A stretch of DNA of 64,000 nt from positions 60,148,870 through 60,212,869 of the forward strand of contig CM049307.1 in the NCBI GenBank assembly GCA_026874595.1, in the 5' to 3' direction. Source of the DNA: Sipunculus nudus. Lineage: Eukaryota > Annelida > Sipuncula > Golfingiida > Sipunculidae. This document shows positions 12,601 to 27,600 of this stretch, one piece after another (the stretch's first letter is position 1; every line of letters begins with the position of its first letter). Under the pieces are notes generated by a model, which had not been told where the DNA came from, made no database searches, and saw only the letters and a list, made by a program, of their open reading frames with translations. Both the position numbers and the translations under genes were made by a program.

Positions 12601-15600
12601 TCATGTGAGAGAACAAGCACACTTTACAATTGCTGATTTGGTTATATCATGTAAAAAAGAAAAGGTGAAAGACAGGTCTTAGTCTGCTAAAAATATGTCT
12701 GCTTATGCAAGGAGGCATTTAGTCTGTTATATCATAAAAGAGAGTCCAGAAAGTAGTAAAATATAAACTCTGCATTTAATAATCATATATTTTAATTACA
12801 TAAGAGATCTTGCCCTCATTATATATAGTGTATAATAATACAATAAAAATAAAAACTTTGAAGATACTATCTCCAAAAAGCAGATAGAAAGGGGTTTATG
12901 AAAATGTTTTTGCTTTGGTAATCAGACTGGTCATTCAGAAAATTGTAATAATAATGTGCTTGAAATGAATAACCAGTGTGGTCCTTTAACTGGGTTTATT
13001 GTACATGTGGGAATAATCACATCAGATGTGTTATAATAAGCCAGCTAGATTTTATGGCCCACTTAACTGTGGCTGTTTAAACACCGAAAACCTCAGTAAT
13101 GGTCGGCTGTTAAAGTAATTACCATTGCTCACAGAGTTCAGCTGCAGTGTGTAATGTCAACAGAAACCTGTTAAATACCGGCAGTTATTATATAATAAGA
13201 CCCTACAGGGATCTTAATACTTTGAAATATTCACCTTTTCAATATAAAGGCATTAATACAGGTTTGCCATTCCACAGAAAAATTTGCCTTTCCACTGCAG
13301 ATGCATCTGCCATCATATCAAACTTTTAGTCATGCTTCGCCGAGTGTAAACCTGCATGCAAAAAACCTGACAGTTTTAATTGATAACACTATAATATCAG
13401 AAACACAAATGTGCAGTGAAAACACAGGAAAAGATAGGAGATAAGAAATTATAGAACAATATCAAAGGAAAATATAGGATATAAAGGGAGTCAGTATTTA
13501 AGACTACTGGAAAAATATTTCAATTTTATGTCATGTTTGTTACTACTAATCAGCTACTTATGTGGAAAACATCTGGTTATTTAAGGTACTTTTCCAGTGG
13601 TGTGGTACAAAATGAAAAATGCCTTTCAATGCACATGCTTGCAGAAAGCCATTATTACAACCCCTGTCCAAGGTAGCATTGAGTGTTTAAGATCTAGCAC
13701 AAACATTTTGAAACCTATAACATTTCATAAGATGGGGGGGGGGGGAGGGACATACAAGATACTGCATTCTACCAAAAAGTCATTATCTTGGCACATGGCA
13801 ATTAAAAGTTTAAAACTAAAAGTAAATTTAAAAGTATCTTTGGACTTGTGTTTAAAATTCTAGATAACAAACCATAAAAAAAAAACAGTTTCTGACACTG
13901 TCCAGTGTACACCTCCACAGTTTGCACCAGTGGTGGCCTGAGATGTACTCAGTGTGTCATTTAAAGTATCAGGGCCGACCCTAAATCATAATATACACTC
14001 ACACATACCCCATTACACAAGTAACAGGGTTCAACTTTAACGGTTGGCAATTTCTTCCTCCTTCCATGGAAACTTCCGGAAACTTCCGGCTCAGAAGAAA
14101 TAGTTTTCTCCATTTCTTCCGGAAGAAACTTTCAAATTTCATGTTAGAATGTATAAATCTAATAAATTTTCAGCTTTATTTCTGCTTAAACATAATCTGT
14201 TCTATCTTATTTGCAAATTTAAAAGTTTATTTTGATATATAGTGACTATAGTGTTTTCTTAGAATGCATGACTATCAGTTTAATTTAGGTAGACAATATG
14301 CCTCATGTAGTTTTGAGTTTTTCAGTTCATATGACATAATTCAAAATCAGTGGACACTCATGGTTTCAGTCCAGTGGACCATGCACTGATTACCTACAAA
14401 AGTGCAGCTTCACTCCAGTTACCCCTTACTGCACAGAGAGGCAGGGTATGGGGAAGCCATGTCATAATTAACAGGGTTTTATCCACCATACACTTCAAAT
14501 GGTAAAACTGCTTCTTGTTGAAACATATTATTACCAAGAAGTACAGAGAAAGGGTTTCTCATATTTTCTAGGTATTTTCTAGTTTTGACATAATTCACAA
14601 CAAGGTCAGGAATAGACTAGTTATTTGCAGAGCTACACAATTGGTATTTTGCTATTGCATGATTGTTGTAAGTTAGATGTAGATTACTGATAGGTACTAA
14701 TTGTACTCCACTGTGTTTAACAACAGAACTTACAGGGAGAGATGCCTAAATTTAAATGAGTGATAATTTTAAGTTCAACTGGTGATCACTGATCAGTCAA
14801 AGTGTAATATCACACAGGATATTGTTAAGTCATACACAAGCAAGACATTGTGTAATATTTGTAGGAAGTGCAGTTTGCATACTATTTAGATTCTACATAA
14901 GTTATTGTGTTAGTATGCAGCACTGCATAAACCTTGGCAGCTATGTACTTCCCCTTAGAGATACAAGATGAGAAAATTGTAGTACATCAATCTGTAATTC
15001 ACTATCATACAAAAGTAATAAAGCTGAGTGACACAAATTAGGTAAGAACTAGTTACAAATACAGAAAACTTCCTCTAACCCTCATGTTAATACAGGTAGA
15101 CATTTAAACAAGAATCTTTTGTTAATTAACATGTCAACACATACTACACAACACTTCATACTTATACACATCCATCAGCTGCAATTTTGACAATACTGTT
15201 AGAATAAAACTGACATAATAATATTTAAATTAATCATAGCATTGTTTCTGTACATTGATTAAAAGTCATATTGTTTAATTTTATTCAGAAGAAATAAAAA
15301 TTGTTCAAATATCTGTTTTGATTTTTGTGTATCACACTATTACTCTTACTGTCCACTAAGTTCCACTTCATCCATTACTTCCGGAATAAAGTGGAGGAAA
15401 CCCCATTTCCTCCACTTTCTTCCAATGTCTCGAAAGAAATACATTTTTCTTCCGGAAGAAAACCAACCCTGGGGGCAAGTAAATGTTTCAGAAAGTGGTG
15501 GTAGGGATTCCAAAACTTGTCTTCTACTTGCTTAACTGGCCAATGTAACCCAAAAGGCCTGAATCTTGACTAAACTTCAGTTAGCCATTTTTTTTTCATG

Positions 15601-18600
15601 GAGAAATATTGATAAAACCTCTTTTATCTTAAATTACCTGTACATCTTTAAGAGCCTCCCACAAGTGTGTTGCACTCGCAACAAGAAAATAACTTATGTT
15701 CTGCACTCACAACACATGAAAGGTCCATGAGGACTTATCTACCTGTCCCAGTGGTATGAAAGTTGTATGCGTCGTCTAAAATGCCTGTTTTGTCCTACAG
15801 GGCTTGTTGTTGTTTAAAACCCAAGCACAATACTAATCTGGTTTTGAAAATGACGAAATAGCTGTTTAAAACGGCAAAGTTTATGGTAAATTCTGAAAAT
15901 CCTGTTGTACACCCTTTTCTGGTTTTAGCATACAAGTTGCAAAGTCACAGCAAATATGTCAGATACATGGTTTTCTTGTGGAGTTATATAGAATAAGACA
16001 CTTTTGATAAGTACGTTAAATCTCACTACAAGTCAAGAATAATCTTTAAAGTTTGTCCATACAAATACTAAAGACAAATGTTATCAACTTTTTTAGCTCA
16101 GCTGACTATAAGTCATCTGAGCTATAGTCGTGGTCCATTGTCCGTCGTCTGTCCGTCTGTCCGTCCGTCCGTCCGTCCGTAGATGTGGCACGTTTTGAAA
16201 CCGTAAGACCTAGGAATCCAAAATTCGGCATAATGTTAGATGTCCCCAAGATCTCCTACCAAGCCGAAAACTGGGTGTTTGCAACTTCGTTCCTTTGAGA
16301 AATTAAGGAAAAACCTCAATTTTTTATTAAAAACCTATTTTCACACTTCAGGACTGCCTAATATCAAAACCACTCATCTGTTTTACCTCATATTCACCAT
16401 AAATATTCCTCTATATAGTTCCTATGTACATGCCAGAAATTATGTCTGTATTATTTAATTTAAAAAAGTTATGGGCCCAAACATAATGCATTTTGTAAAA
16501 AATCAGAAAAGATATTTGATCACTTAACACAAAAAATGTTAATGCTATGGACCATTTTTCCAGTAATATAACTTTAATTAATCAAAATTAAATTGTATAC
16601 CCAAAATTAGATGAAAATCTTTTAAATTTTTTAAAATATTAACAAAAATAAAAAATTGGTACCTTAAATTTTGCCCAACTTTGACCATGGCACGTTTTTT
16701 TCCTGTAAGTACTGTGGATTTAATTTTCACAGCATGTTTTTGTTAGCATTTCAACTGTTAACACAAAAAATTTGAAACCAGTTGATCAAAAACTGTAGAT
16801 TTTAATCAAGTTTTCAAGCAACATGTAACATATTGTTTACATCAAGCTAGTGTTATGCAGTTTGCAAGAGCTCAGCTCCCCAGCTTCAGCTCTGAGTTCC
16901 TTAAATTCGGCATACAGTTAGATGTCTCCAAAATGCCCTACCATGCCAAGAATTTGGACACTAGGACATTCGAGATATTAATGAAAAACTTCATTTTTCC
17001 ATTAAAAACCCATTGTTACACTTCAAGACTGCCTAATATCAAAACCACTGATCTGACTTTAATCATAAATAATATACATATTTTCCATTCTCTATGCACA
17101 TGCCAGAATGATGTCAGTATTGTGTAATTGTTTTAAGTTATGGGCCCAAACAAAATGCACTTTGTAAAAAATCAAGAAATATATTTACTCCCTTAACAAG
17201 AGCATTGCTGAAGCTAGAGATTTTTTTTTCAGGGATGTAACATTATTTAATCAAGATTCAATTGAATACCCAAAATTAGTTCTGAATTTTTCAAATTTTA
17301 TTTGGTATAAATATAAAATTAGTACCTTAAATTTTGCCCAACTGTGACCATGGCACGTTTGTTTCCCGTGAGCACTGTTGATATAATTTTCATATCAGGC
17401 ACACATAAGCATTTCAGCTTTTTAGTTTAGAAAGCTAAAAAGAAATTGGCCAAAAATTGTAGCTTTTATTAATGTTTTTTATGAGACCCTGTCAGATTTT
17501 GGCTCTCTCCAGCCCCTCTTGAGTCACCTGTATGTTGACCTTGTTGACCTTTCATCAAATTATGCACGCTTGAGGCGAGGCATACATGGAATCCAGGCAG
17601 CTTATGGCAAGCCACAGTTGATCCAGGTGTCCAACCCAACTCATCTAGTAGTTTTAACCAAGAACATAACAAAAAACAATAAATTAATAAATTTTTATTG
17701 GTTTTTAATAACAAATTAAAGAAAAATAGAAAAGGAATTTGTTAGTTTATAATAACAGGAAATTAACTTGCAGTTACTGATGATATAAGAATCTTGTATC
17801 GATGGGTAGAATGTCACATATTCCAAATAACACCTTGCAGTCACCTATGGCATTTTTCAGTTCAATTTTAATGATAAAGAAGTAAATCATATTATTCATT
17901 ACTAATCATTAGGGATCATATGAAGGAAATTAGACAAAGATGCAGTTGATAATATTTATCTAGATTCCTGCTGTGTCTAGTGGGTACAATGATGTGAAAT
18001 TAGTCCAAAATGAATTTTTTACAGTTATTTTTTAATATAAATAAAAGCCATAAAACCAGGTACTTATGATCATTATTTAAATGTGTGAATTTTGTATATT
18101 CTGGATTCTCAACATCATTGTTTGGTGAAAACTGAATAAATTCCAGACATGGTGCAAATACTTTGTAATTGTATTTAAATACGAATATGATTTTGTACTC
18201 CATTATAAAATTTCTTGCATAAAGAATGGGAATTCAGGTAAAAATGAAAATATATGAATACTCGTGCAAATACTTTCAAAATGTATTCATGAATGCATTC
18301 ATGAATATATTCTTTAATATTATTTTAATAATCATATCAGTTATATTTCATTTTAAAAAATCATATGATTCTCTTATTATTTTTAATAAAAATTATATTT
18401 GGGACAATATTTGTATTTTTTTTAATAAATAGTTAAACTCTTATATTATATGTTCTGCTTATAAGTTATATGGCCAAGTCAAAATCTGTGTGACAATAGT
18501 ACTCCATTTGTTAATAAAATAAATGAAATCAATCCTCTTCCCTGTCTCCAAAGGTACTATCAAAATCATACATAAGCTAAACAACAACAACTCATAATAC

Positions 18601-21600
18601 AGTTTATATTTATTACAACACAAAACCAGCATGTGCCTCATTTCTAAATAATATTTTTTTATCATATATAACAGCTGCGCGTCGTGACCCATAGGTCCCT
18701 TGTTATTGTCTAAGATGCAGCAAAGATGCAACACAATGATGTCATGCCTGAGGTCACTATTTTTGGAGTGTAATAAAAATTAAATTAATTGATGTAGGGC
18801 AAGTAAAAGTACTGCGCTAGTACTTTCAAAACGTAATGTCTGGCCCTATCCCACCCAAAACAAAGCAGCTTATCACTTGTAAATAATTTCAAAAGGTGCA
18901 GCGGTCACAATGTAAAAATGTCACAGTCTTAAAATGCTAAGCCTTGTAAAGTAACAATCTCTGTGTCTCAGCCACTCTCTCAAAAAGAAAGTCATCAGAA
19001 TGTTACATATCTTGGATTTCTCATTAGCTCAGCTGACTATAAGTCATCTGAGCTATAGTCGTGGTCCTTTGTCCGTCTGTCCGTCCAGCCGTCTGGCCTT
19101 CATTCTGTTAACAGGGCACGTTTTGAAACCGTTGGACCTACGAATAAAAAATTTTGCATACTGTTATATGTCCCCAAAATCTCCTACCATACTGAAAATT
19201 GGGTCACTAGGACTTCGTTCCTTCTAGATATTAAGGAAAAACCTCCTTTTTCCATAAAAAAGCCATTGTTACACTTCAAGGCTGCCTAATTCAAAACCAC
19301 TGATCTGTTATTGATCATATTTAGTATTCATATTCTTCCATAATTTTTCTATGAACATACTAAAAATTAGTATTGCGTATTGTTTTGAGGTTATGGGCCC
19401 AATTATAATGCAATTTTTAAAAAAATCGGAAATATATTCACCCACTTAACATGAGAATTGCTGAAGCTGGAGACGTTTTTTTTTTTCAGGAATATAACTT
19501 TATTTAATAAAGATTCAATTGTTTACCTAAAAATTAGATCTGAATTTTGCAAATTTTTCAAGTTATTAGCATAAATAAAAAATCAATCTCTAAATTTTGT
19601 CCAACTTTGGCAATGGCACGTTTTATTTCCACAGCATATATACATAAGGATTTAATCTTTTAAAATCTGAAATTTCAAAGGAATTGATTGAAAAGTGTAG
19701 CATTTATTTAAGTTTTCATCCACCATGACAAGTGTTGTTTACATCTAGTCCACCTAGTAGTACAGCCTTCACTTGAATTATGTAACCTACCCCAGGCAGC
19801 TTGCCTTGGCCCAGCTTGGCCACTACTAGCAGGCTTCCCCTCTGCCCTGCACCCCCCCTCCCCCAGATGGTGCATTAACTAGTTGAATGTTATAAATTTT
19901 TTTATTTTATTCATTGTTATTCTTGGCTATGCTAAATTTTAGATTTTGTATTGTACCTCCAGGGTTATAATGATTAAAGTGCACATTTAATTATGTCCAC
20001 AAAGTGGTGTATTGCTATGAAAGTGTGGATATTCATCAGATAAGTAATTCCTTACTTCAGAAGAGTTAAAATTTCACCAGTTGTGAAATTGACTATTTAT
20101 TCCAGTAATAAACTATAGCTGGGATAGTAATTAGCACAATGAAATCGTTTGTCACTCATTCAACCAACAGTGTATATACTTTATTTGAAAAGATGTTTTT
20201 ATTTTATCAAATTTACTGAATTTTTTTTTTTTATTTCAGTGAATAAAATTAAGCATGTATTGAAACCTCCAGTGTGCTAAACTTTTCAATAGTGTTACAT
20301 GGGATAATCTTGAAGATGCCATGTTGTGGCATTATTTTCCTTTAAATTCAGTTTAAACATTTGTGATTTAAAAATAATAAAATATATGTGTATGCATAAT
20401 ATGACCCAATATGAGCTCACTCTTGATATTTAATGATTGCAACTTATAATTCTGATATTTTAACTTATATTTTCAGATTTTTAGCTCAGCTGACTTTCAG
20501 TCATGCTGGGCTATAGCGATGGGTCTTTGTCCGGCGTCCTTCCGTCTGTCCGTCCGGCCGGACGGCCGTTAGCAGGGCACAAATTGTAACCTGTAACCCT
20601 TGGGGCTAGGGCACAAATTGTAACCTGTAACCCTTGGGGCTAGGGCCATGAACCCTATGCAGTCTTAGAGGTTATAAAAAGATCTCCTTGCAAACCTGAA
20701 ATTAGGTCACTGCGACCTATATTTTCGAAGTTATGGGGTGTGTTTGCACCCCCCAGAAATAACTCTTTGAGACAAAATTTTCATCCCAAACCTTCCATCT
20801 TTCACATACAGCTCACCTACCAACAGGGGAAGAACCATAATTTTTTTGAGGTCAAAAGGTCAAAGGTCAAGGTCACAGGGGCCTCTTCTTTGAAAAGCCT
20901 GTGGATGCATTTTAAGCCAACCCTTTCATCCCAATTCTTTGATCTTTCACATATAGCTCACCTACTAAGTTGGAGAAGAATCCTATAGATTTTGAGGTCA
21001 CAAGGTCAAAGGTCAGGGTCACAGGATCCACTTCTTTGAAAAGGTTGTGGACACATTTCAAGCAAGACTTTTCATTCCAAACCTTCCAGCACTGATATCG
21101 CTTCTCTGCCAACAGGGGAAAAGACCTGTTGATTTTGAGGTCAAAGGTCAAGTTCACAGCACCCACTTCTTGCGTGGAGTCTTTTTCAGGCAAACTTTTC
21201 AATCTGTACCTTCAATCTGTCATATATGGCTTACCTACCAATAAGGGAAGAAGCCTATTGATGTTGAGGTCAAAAAGTCAAAGGTCAAGGTCACAATATT
21301 TAATTGTTCTAAATGCTTGTGAGCATATTTCAAGTGTAACTGTTCAACCCAAATCTTCAGTCTTTCACATATGCCACATCTATGCATCACTCAGTTTGAC
21401 TCAAACTGCATATTTATGGGTCTTTTTGCTTGAATAAATAACTTATTGATTTTGGGGTCAGCTGGTCAGCAGGTTTAAGGTTGCAGGTCAAAGTTATTCA
21501 CCCATTGGTTGCAAAGTAATTACACCAGATTTAAGTGTTTAGTAGTTACCCATCATTTAGAAAGAATCCAGTTGATATATGGGCAAAAGGCCAAGGTCAT

Positions 21601-24600
21601 AGGTCAGGGATGTTCACAATTACTTATTTTATAGACCATCTCTATTTTTCTTGTATATATAACCATCCCACTCCAGCTGGTACATCTCCCTGTGTGGCTG
21701 TAATTGTGAGTGACACTGGTGAAATATGACTCCCTTTTGTATCAGCCTATTAAGTGATAAGGCTCAGTGATAAGTACCTCGTTACTTCATAACAAAAACA
21801 CTGTTGTCAGAATGCTTCAGCCAGGCATTAAGACTATGTGAGTATAGTATTACGGTTTAGCTACTGATTTATAAGATGATGGGAACATTTTGCAGTTTAT
21901 TTTATGGAATCCTAGCAATAAACTTAGTTTCCTAGATATCTGAATATTTTAATATATATCACCACATATAAAAGCAAGTGTTTGTTCTCATAATATGTGG
22001 ATGTGTACCTTGATTTAGGATGGCTTTTTGTTTTATTTCAAGACTCTTAGTCATGCTTTCTGCATTTCTTTTCTTTCAGGTTTGGCAGTTTACCTACCCT
22101 GCTGACCCCATTGGAAAGCAGAGTGATAATAAAAAATATTGGACTTACACTTTTTACAATTGCATATCTATAAATCTGATATGAGGGTCTGGACATGCCT
22201 TTTGAATTATTTTGGGCATCCATTACTGGATAATTTGCCCTAAGTTTGGTCTCTTATTGGAGAATGTGGGATATCAAATGTCATACTTTTCAGAAATCCA
22301 TTATGTCTGCCAGTTAGCCACCTTAGAAATTCTTTCTTCAGTGCAGTTTCAGTAATTTTTCTTTAATGTTTGGTCCGATTTAGAGAATGTTTGTTGTCTG
22401 ATTTCAGACTTGTCAGAAGTCCAATATGGACACCAGGCAACCATCTTTTAATTCCTTTTGATCATTTTATCTCAAGAACAGTTAAAGTGAATGCAGTTGG
22501 ATGTATATTTATGTAATCTTGTAAAGGATTGGGTCAAATATTTCTGAATAAATATTACCATCATTTATAAAAGTGCAGTACAGTTGGCTTGTATTGAATA
22601 AACATTCACACAGAAGCACCTGTTTCTCAATAATTCTTGCATGTATTTCCTTGATTTTTGCTATATATTTTGATCTTATATTTGCCCTTTGTGGTGTTCC
22701 TTTTGAGACTGACAGGTTTCAAGCATGCTGTTGGAATAGTTCCTGATAGCTTAACAATCATGCATTTTCCTCAGACCATCAATTCACTGTGTTTTAACCA
22801 GACATAGGTGATACATATTTCTGTTGTCATAGAAAATTTTCAACAAATTGGCAAATTGGTTCTTCAAAATTTGACTGGAAGTTGTGAATCTCAGTCCATG
22901 ATGTCACAGGTCATGCTTGGCAGCTGAGCGTCATGACCCATGGGTCACTTGTTTGTTGACAAATTTATAAAACTTGTAAATAAACAAAATGAATCCGATA
23001 AAAAACTATTAATGGAAAAAGTGAATATCCTAAAAAAAAGGCTTACATATTAACTTAAAATCTAAATATGCATTATTCCTTGAAAGTGAAATAAAGGTAT
23101 TAGTCCTTTCTGTCCACTTGCCTGTCCATCTGTGAATTTTTCATATGTATCACAGCATCTCAAAACTTTTACTGTTTTTCTTCATGACAGTCTTGTCAGA
23201 GTATACATTTTGCAATGATATATTTAGAACTTTAATATAACCAAGTAGGAGGGCCCCTTTCCTCTTAGCTTCTCATATGCTTACATATATGAAAAACATC
23301 ACAATAGAATATTTTGCTTATTTTGCATTTGCAAAAATTTCAAACTTCAGCTGAGCGCCGAAACCCATGGGTCCCTTGTTTTTGCTTCTGCCTGGAGGTT
23401 ATGCATTCATCCATGTGTTTGTGTGTCTTTACATCCACTCCTGCAATCATGAACAGAATCTTGTGAATTGATTGGGTATTGGTTTCAGTCTGACACATGA
23501 TCCAGATTCAGCAACATCAAGGAATGTTCCTTTGTATGCAGATTTCTAGTTTGTTTATTGGATGTTTTCTTCCTCTGTTTCAGGAGGTGTAATTTGCCAC
23601 TGCAATATATGCAGTGATGAGATTTTGAATTCCACCTGCCAAACAAAAGGTAACGGAAAGTGCTTTGCTTCTGTGGATCTGGAGGAGGTGGATGGAGTCA
23701 AGCATTTTCTGCGAATGTATGGCTGTCTTTCCCCAGATGAGAAAACATACATGCAGGTAAGGGAGTTAATCATTACGCAATTAAAAGAAAACTGTTCCTT
23801 GAAGTTGGTCACTTATTGTATATCCATACAAACTTGAGGAGGGGATACTATGTTATTAGCGCAATCCTGAGAGCACCACCGCAGAGAATGCTTGGGAGTG
23901 AGATAACTCAAAAAATGTGCAATGAATATTTATTAAACTTGTCATGCATAGATATAGGCTAGAGGCCAAGGCTGATTAAAAATGGGGTCATGACCTTTAC
24001 TGGGAGAGTGAGCTGACCTTGAGTGGGGTCGTTTTGGTGAAAATCTTACAAAAGCTTAAATATCTCAAGAAAGGATTGCTAAAAAAATAGTTTGACAGAA
24101 GGATTTAGATAGCTTTGTCTTTTACATGAAACTGGGGGTGCCACCTTTAATTCTTTTGTTGTTTTTGCACCTTTTAATACCCCTATCATTGCAACTGACA
24201 GTAGTGTGAGCATTATAAGTGAAAAAATGGACAGATTTCTTTCATATTACATATGGGTTATAGGATGGAGTCTATTTAAATTGGGGTCATGACCTTTGTT
24301 ATGAGAGTGTCATTGACCTTGAATATTTCCTTATTTGTTGAAACTATCAAAAACAGTATATGAGTGAATGGAGGTATTTTATTGAAAATCAAAATGAAAG
24401 ATGTCAGGCAGTAAGTCTTTGTTTAAGTTCAAAAACCAGTTACTTTGACCTGGGCCTTCTTGATTTAATCAGCCAAAATGTATGATAATAGTGAACTCCA
24501 TAACTTTTGAAGTGCAACCAACTGCTCTGAAAAAATTGATAACAGATAACCTTCACCTTGATCTTCAAGGTGAAATCTGAGAATATATAAGATTTTGTGA

Positions 24601-27600
24601 AGCCCATAAATTTTGAGTACCGCATTTGTTTTCTTCAAATTGAATACACAAATTGTTTCCACCAAGACCTTTGACATGTTTGAAAACTGTTGACCTTGAC
24701 GTTAGTCTTCAAGGTCAAATCTGAAAAATAGGATTTTTGCAAGTACTTTTTAGCTCAGCTGACTATAAGTCATCCGAGCTATAGTCGTGGTCCATTGTCC
24801 GTCGTCCGTCCGTCTGTCCGTCCGTCCGTCCGTCCGTCAGTAGATGTGGCACGTTTTGAAACCGTAAGACCTGGGAATCCAAAATTCAGCATAATGTTAG
24901 ATGTCCCCAAGATCTCCTACCAAGCCGAAAACTGGGTCTTTGCGACTTCATTCCTTTGAGAAATTAAGGAAAAACCTCAATTTTTTATTAAAAACCTATT
25001 TTCACACTTCAGGACTGCCTAATATCAAAACCACTCATCTTTTTTTCCTCATATTTTCTATAAATAATCCTCTATATAATTCCTATGTACATGCTAGAAA
25101 TTAGGTCTGTATTATATAATTTAAAAAAGTTATGGGCCCAAACATAATGCATTTTGTAAATAATCAGGAAAGAAATTTTATCACTTAACACAAAACTTGT
25201 TAAAGCTAAGCACTTTTTTCCCAGTAATATTACTTTTATTAATCAAAATTAAATTGTATAGCCAAAATAAGATCAAAATCTTTTAAATTTTTTAAAATAT
25301 TAGCAAAAATAAAAAATTGGTACCTTAAATTTTGCCCAACTTTGACCATGGCACGTTTTTTTGCTATAACTGCTGTGGATTTAATTTTCACAGCATGTTT
25401 TTGTTAGCATTTCAACTGTTAACACCAAAAATTTGAAACCAGTTGATCAAAAACTGTAGATTTTAATCAAGTTTTCAAGCACCATGTCACATATTGCTAG
25501 TGTTATGCAGTTTGCTAGAGCTCAGCTCCCGAGCTTCAGCTCTAAGTTCCTTAAATTTGGCATACAGTTGGATTTCTCCAAAATCCCCTACCATACCAAG
25601 AATTTGGTCACTAGGACTTAATTCCTTCGAGATATCAATGAAAAACTTCATTTTTCCATTAAAAAACCCATTGTTACACTTTAAGACTGCCTCATATCAA
25701 AACCACTGATCTGACTTTGATCATATATAATATACATATTTATCTATACATTCGCTATGCACATGCCAGAAATGATGTCAGTATTGTGTATTTTTTTTAA
25801 GTTATGGGCCCAAACATAATGCACTTTGTAAAAAATCAAGAAATATATTTACTCCCTTAACAAGGGCATTCTGAAGCTAGAGATTTTTTTGTCAGGGATG
25901 TAACATTATTTAATCAAGATTCAATTGAATACCCAAAATTAGTTCTGAATTTTTCAAATTTTATAAGTTATTAGGATAAATATAAAATTAGTACCTTAAA
26001 TTTTGCCCAGCTGTGACCATGGCACGTTTGTTTCCCGTGAGCACTGTTGATATAATTTTCATATCATGCACATATAAGGATTTCAGCTTTTTAGTTTAGA
26101 AAGCTGAAAGAAATTGGCCAAATATTGTAGCTTTTATTAATGTTTTTTATGAGACCCTGTCAGACTTCGGCTCTCTCCAGCCCCTCTTGAGTCACCACTT
26201 TGTTGACCTTGTTGACCTTTCATCAAATTATGCACGCTTGAGGCGAGAATCCAGGCAGCTTATGGCCAGCCACAGTTGATCCAGGTGTCCAACCCAACTG
26301 ATCTAGTAGTTTTAACCAACAACATAACAATAAAAAATAAATTAATAAACTTTTATTGGTTTTTAATAACAAATTAAAGAAAAATAGAAAAGGAATTTGT
26401 TAGTTTATAATAACTGGAAATTAACATGCAGTTACTGATGATATAAGAATCTTGTATCGATGGGTAGAATGTCACATATTCCAAATAACACCATGCAGTC
26501 ACCTATGGCATTTTTCAGCTCAATTTTAATGATAAAGAAGTAAATCATATTATTCTTTACTAATCATTAGGGATTATATGAAGGAAATTAATGATAGACA
26601 AAGATGCAGTTGATTATATTAATCTAGATTCCTACTGTGTCTAGTGTGTACATTGATGTGAAATTAGTCCAAAATGAATTTTTTACAGTTATTTTTTAAT
26701 ATAAATAAAGGCCATAAAACCAGGTACTTATGATCATTATTTAAATGTGTGAATTTTGTATATTCTGGATTCTCAACATCTTTGTTTGGTGAAAACTGAA
26801 TAAATACCAGACATGGTGCAAATACTTTGTAATTGTATTTAAATATGAATATGATTATGTACTCCATTATAAAATTTCTTGCATAAAGAATGGGAATTCA
26901 GGTAAAAATGAAAGTATATGAATACTCGTGCAAATACTTTCAAAATGTATTCATGAATGCATTCATGAATATATTCTTTAATATTATTTTAATAATCATA
27001 TCAGTTATATTACATTTTAAAAAATCATATGATTCTTCTATTATTTTTATTAAAAATTATATTTGGGACAATATTTGTAATTTCTTTAATAAATAGTTAA
27101 ACTCTTATATTATATGTTCTGCTTATAAGTTATATGGCCAAGTCAAAATCTGTGTGACAGTAGTACTCCATTTGTTAATAAAATAAATGAAATCAATCCT
27201 CTTCCCTGTCTCCAAAGGTACTATCAAAATCATACATAAGCTAAACAACAACAACTCATAATACAGCTTATATTTATTACCACACAAAACAAGCATGTGC
27301 CTCATTTCTAAATAATATTTTTTTATCATATATAACAGCTGAGCGTCGTGACCCATAGGTCCCTTGTTATTTTTTCCTCAAACTTGACATGAAAATTGTT
27401 TTCACCATGGTCTCGCAATTATTTATCCCAGCTGACTATAAGTCTTCTGAGCTATAGTCATGGTCCTTTGTTCATTGTCCCCCCCCCCCCCCCCCCCCTC
27501 CCCGTCTGTCCTTCCGGCCGTCCATTAACAGGGAACGTTTTGAAACCGTTGGTCCTATGAATCCAAAATTTGGCATATAGTTAGATGTCCCAAAAATCTC

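Noticed and set aside
20740-21437. Frames in both strands over the AGGTCA modules
   Set aside because: Transposon sequence; peptides mirror the tandem modules.
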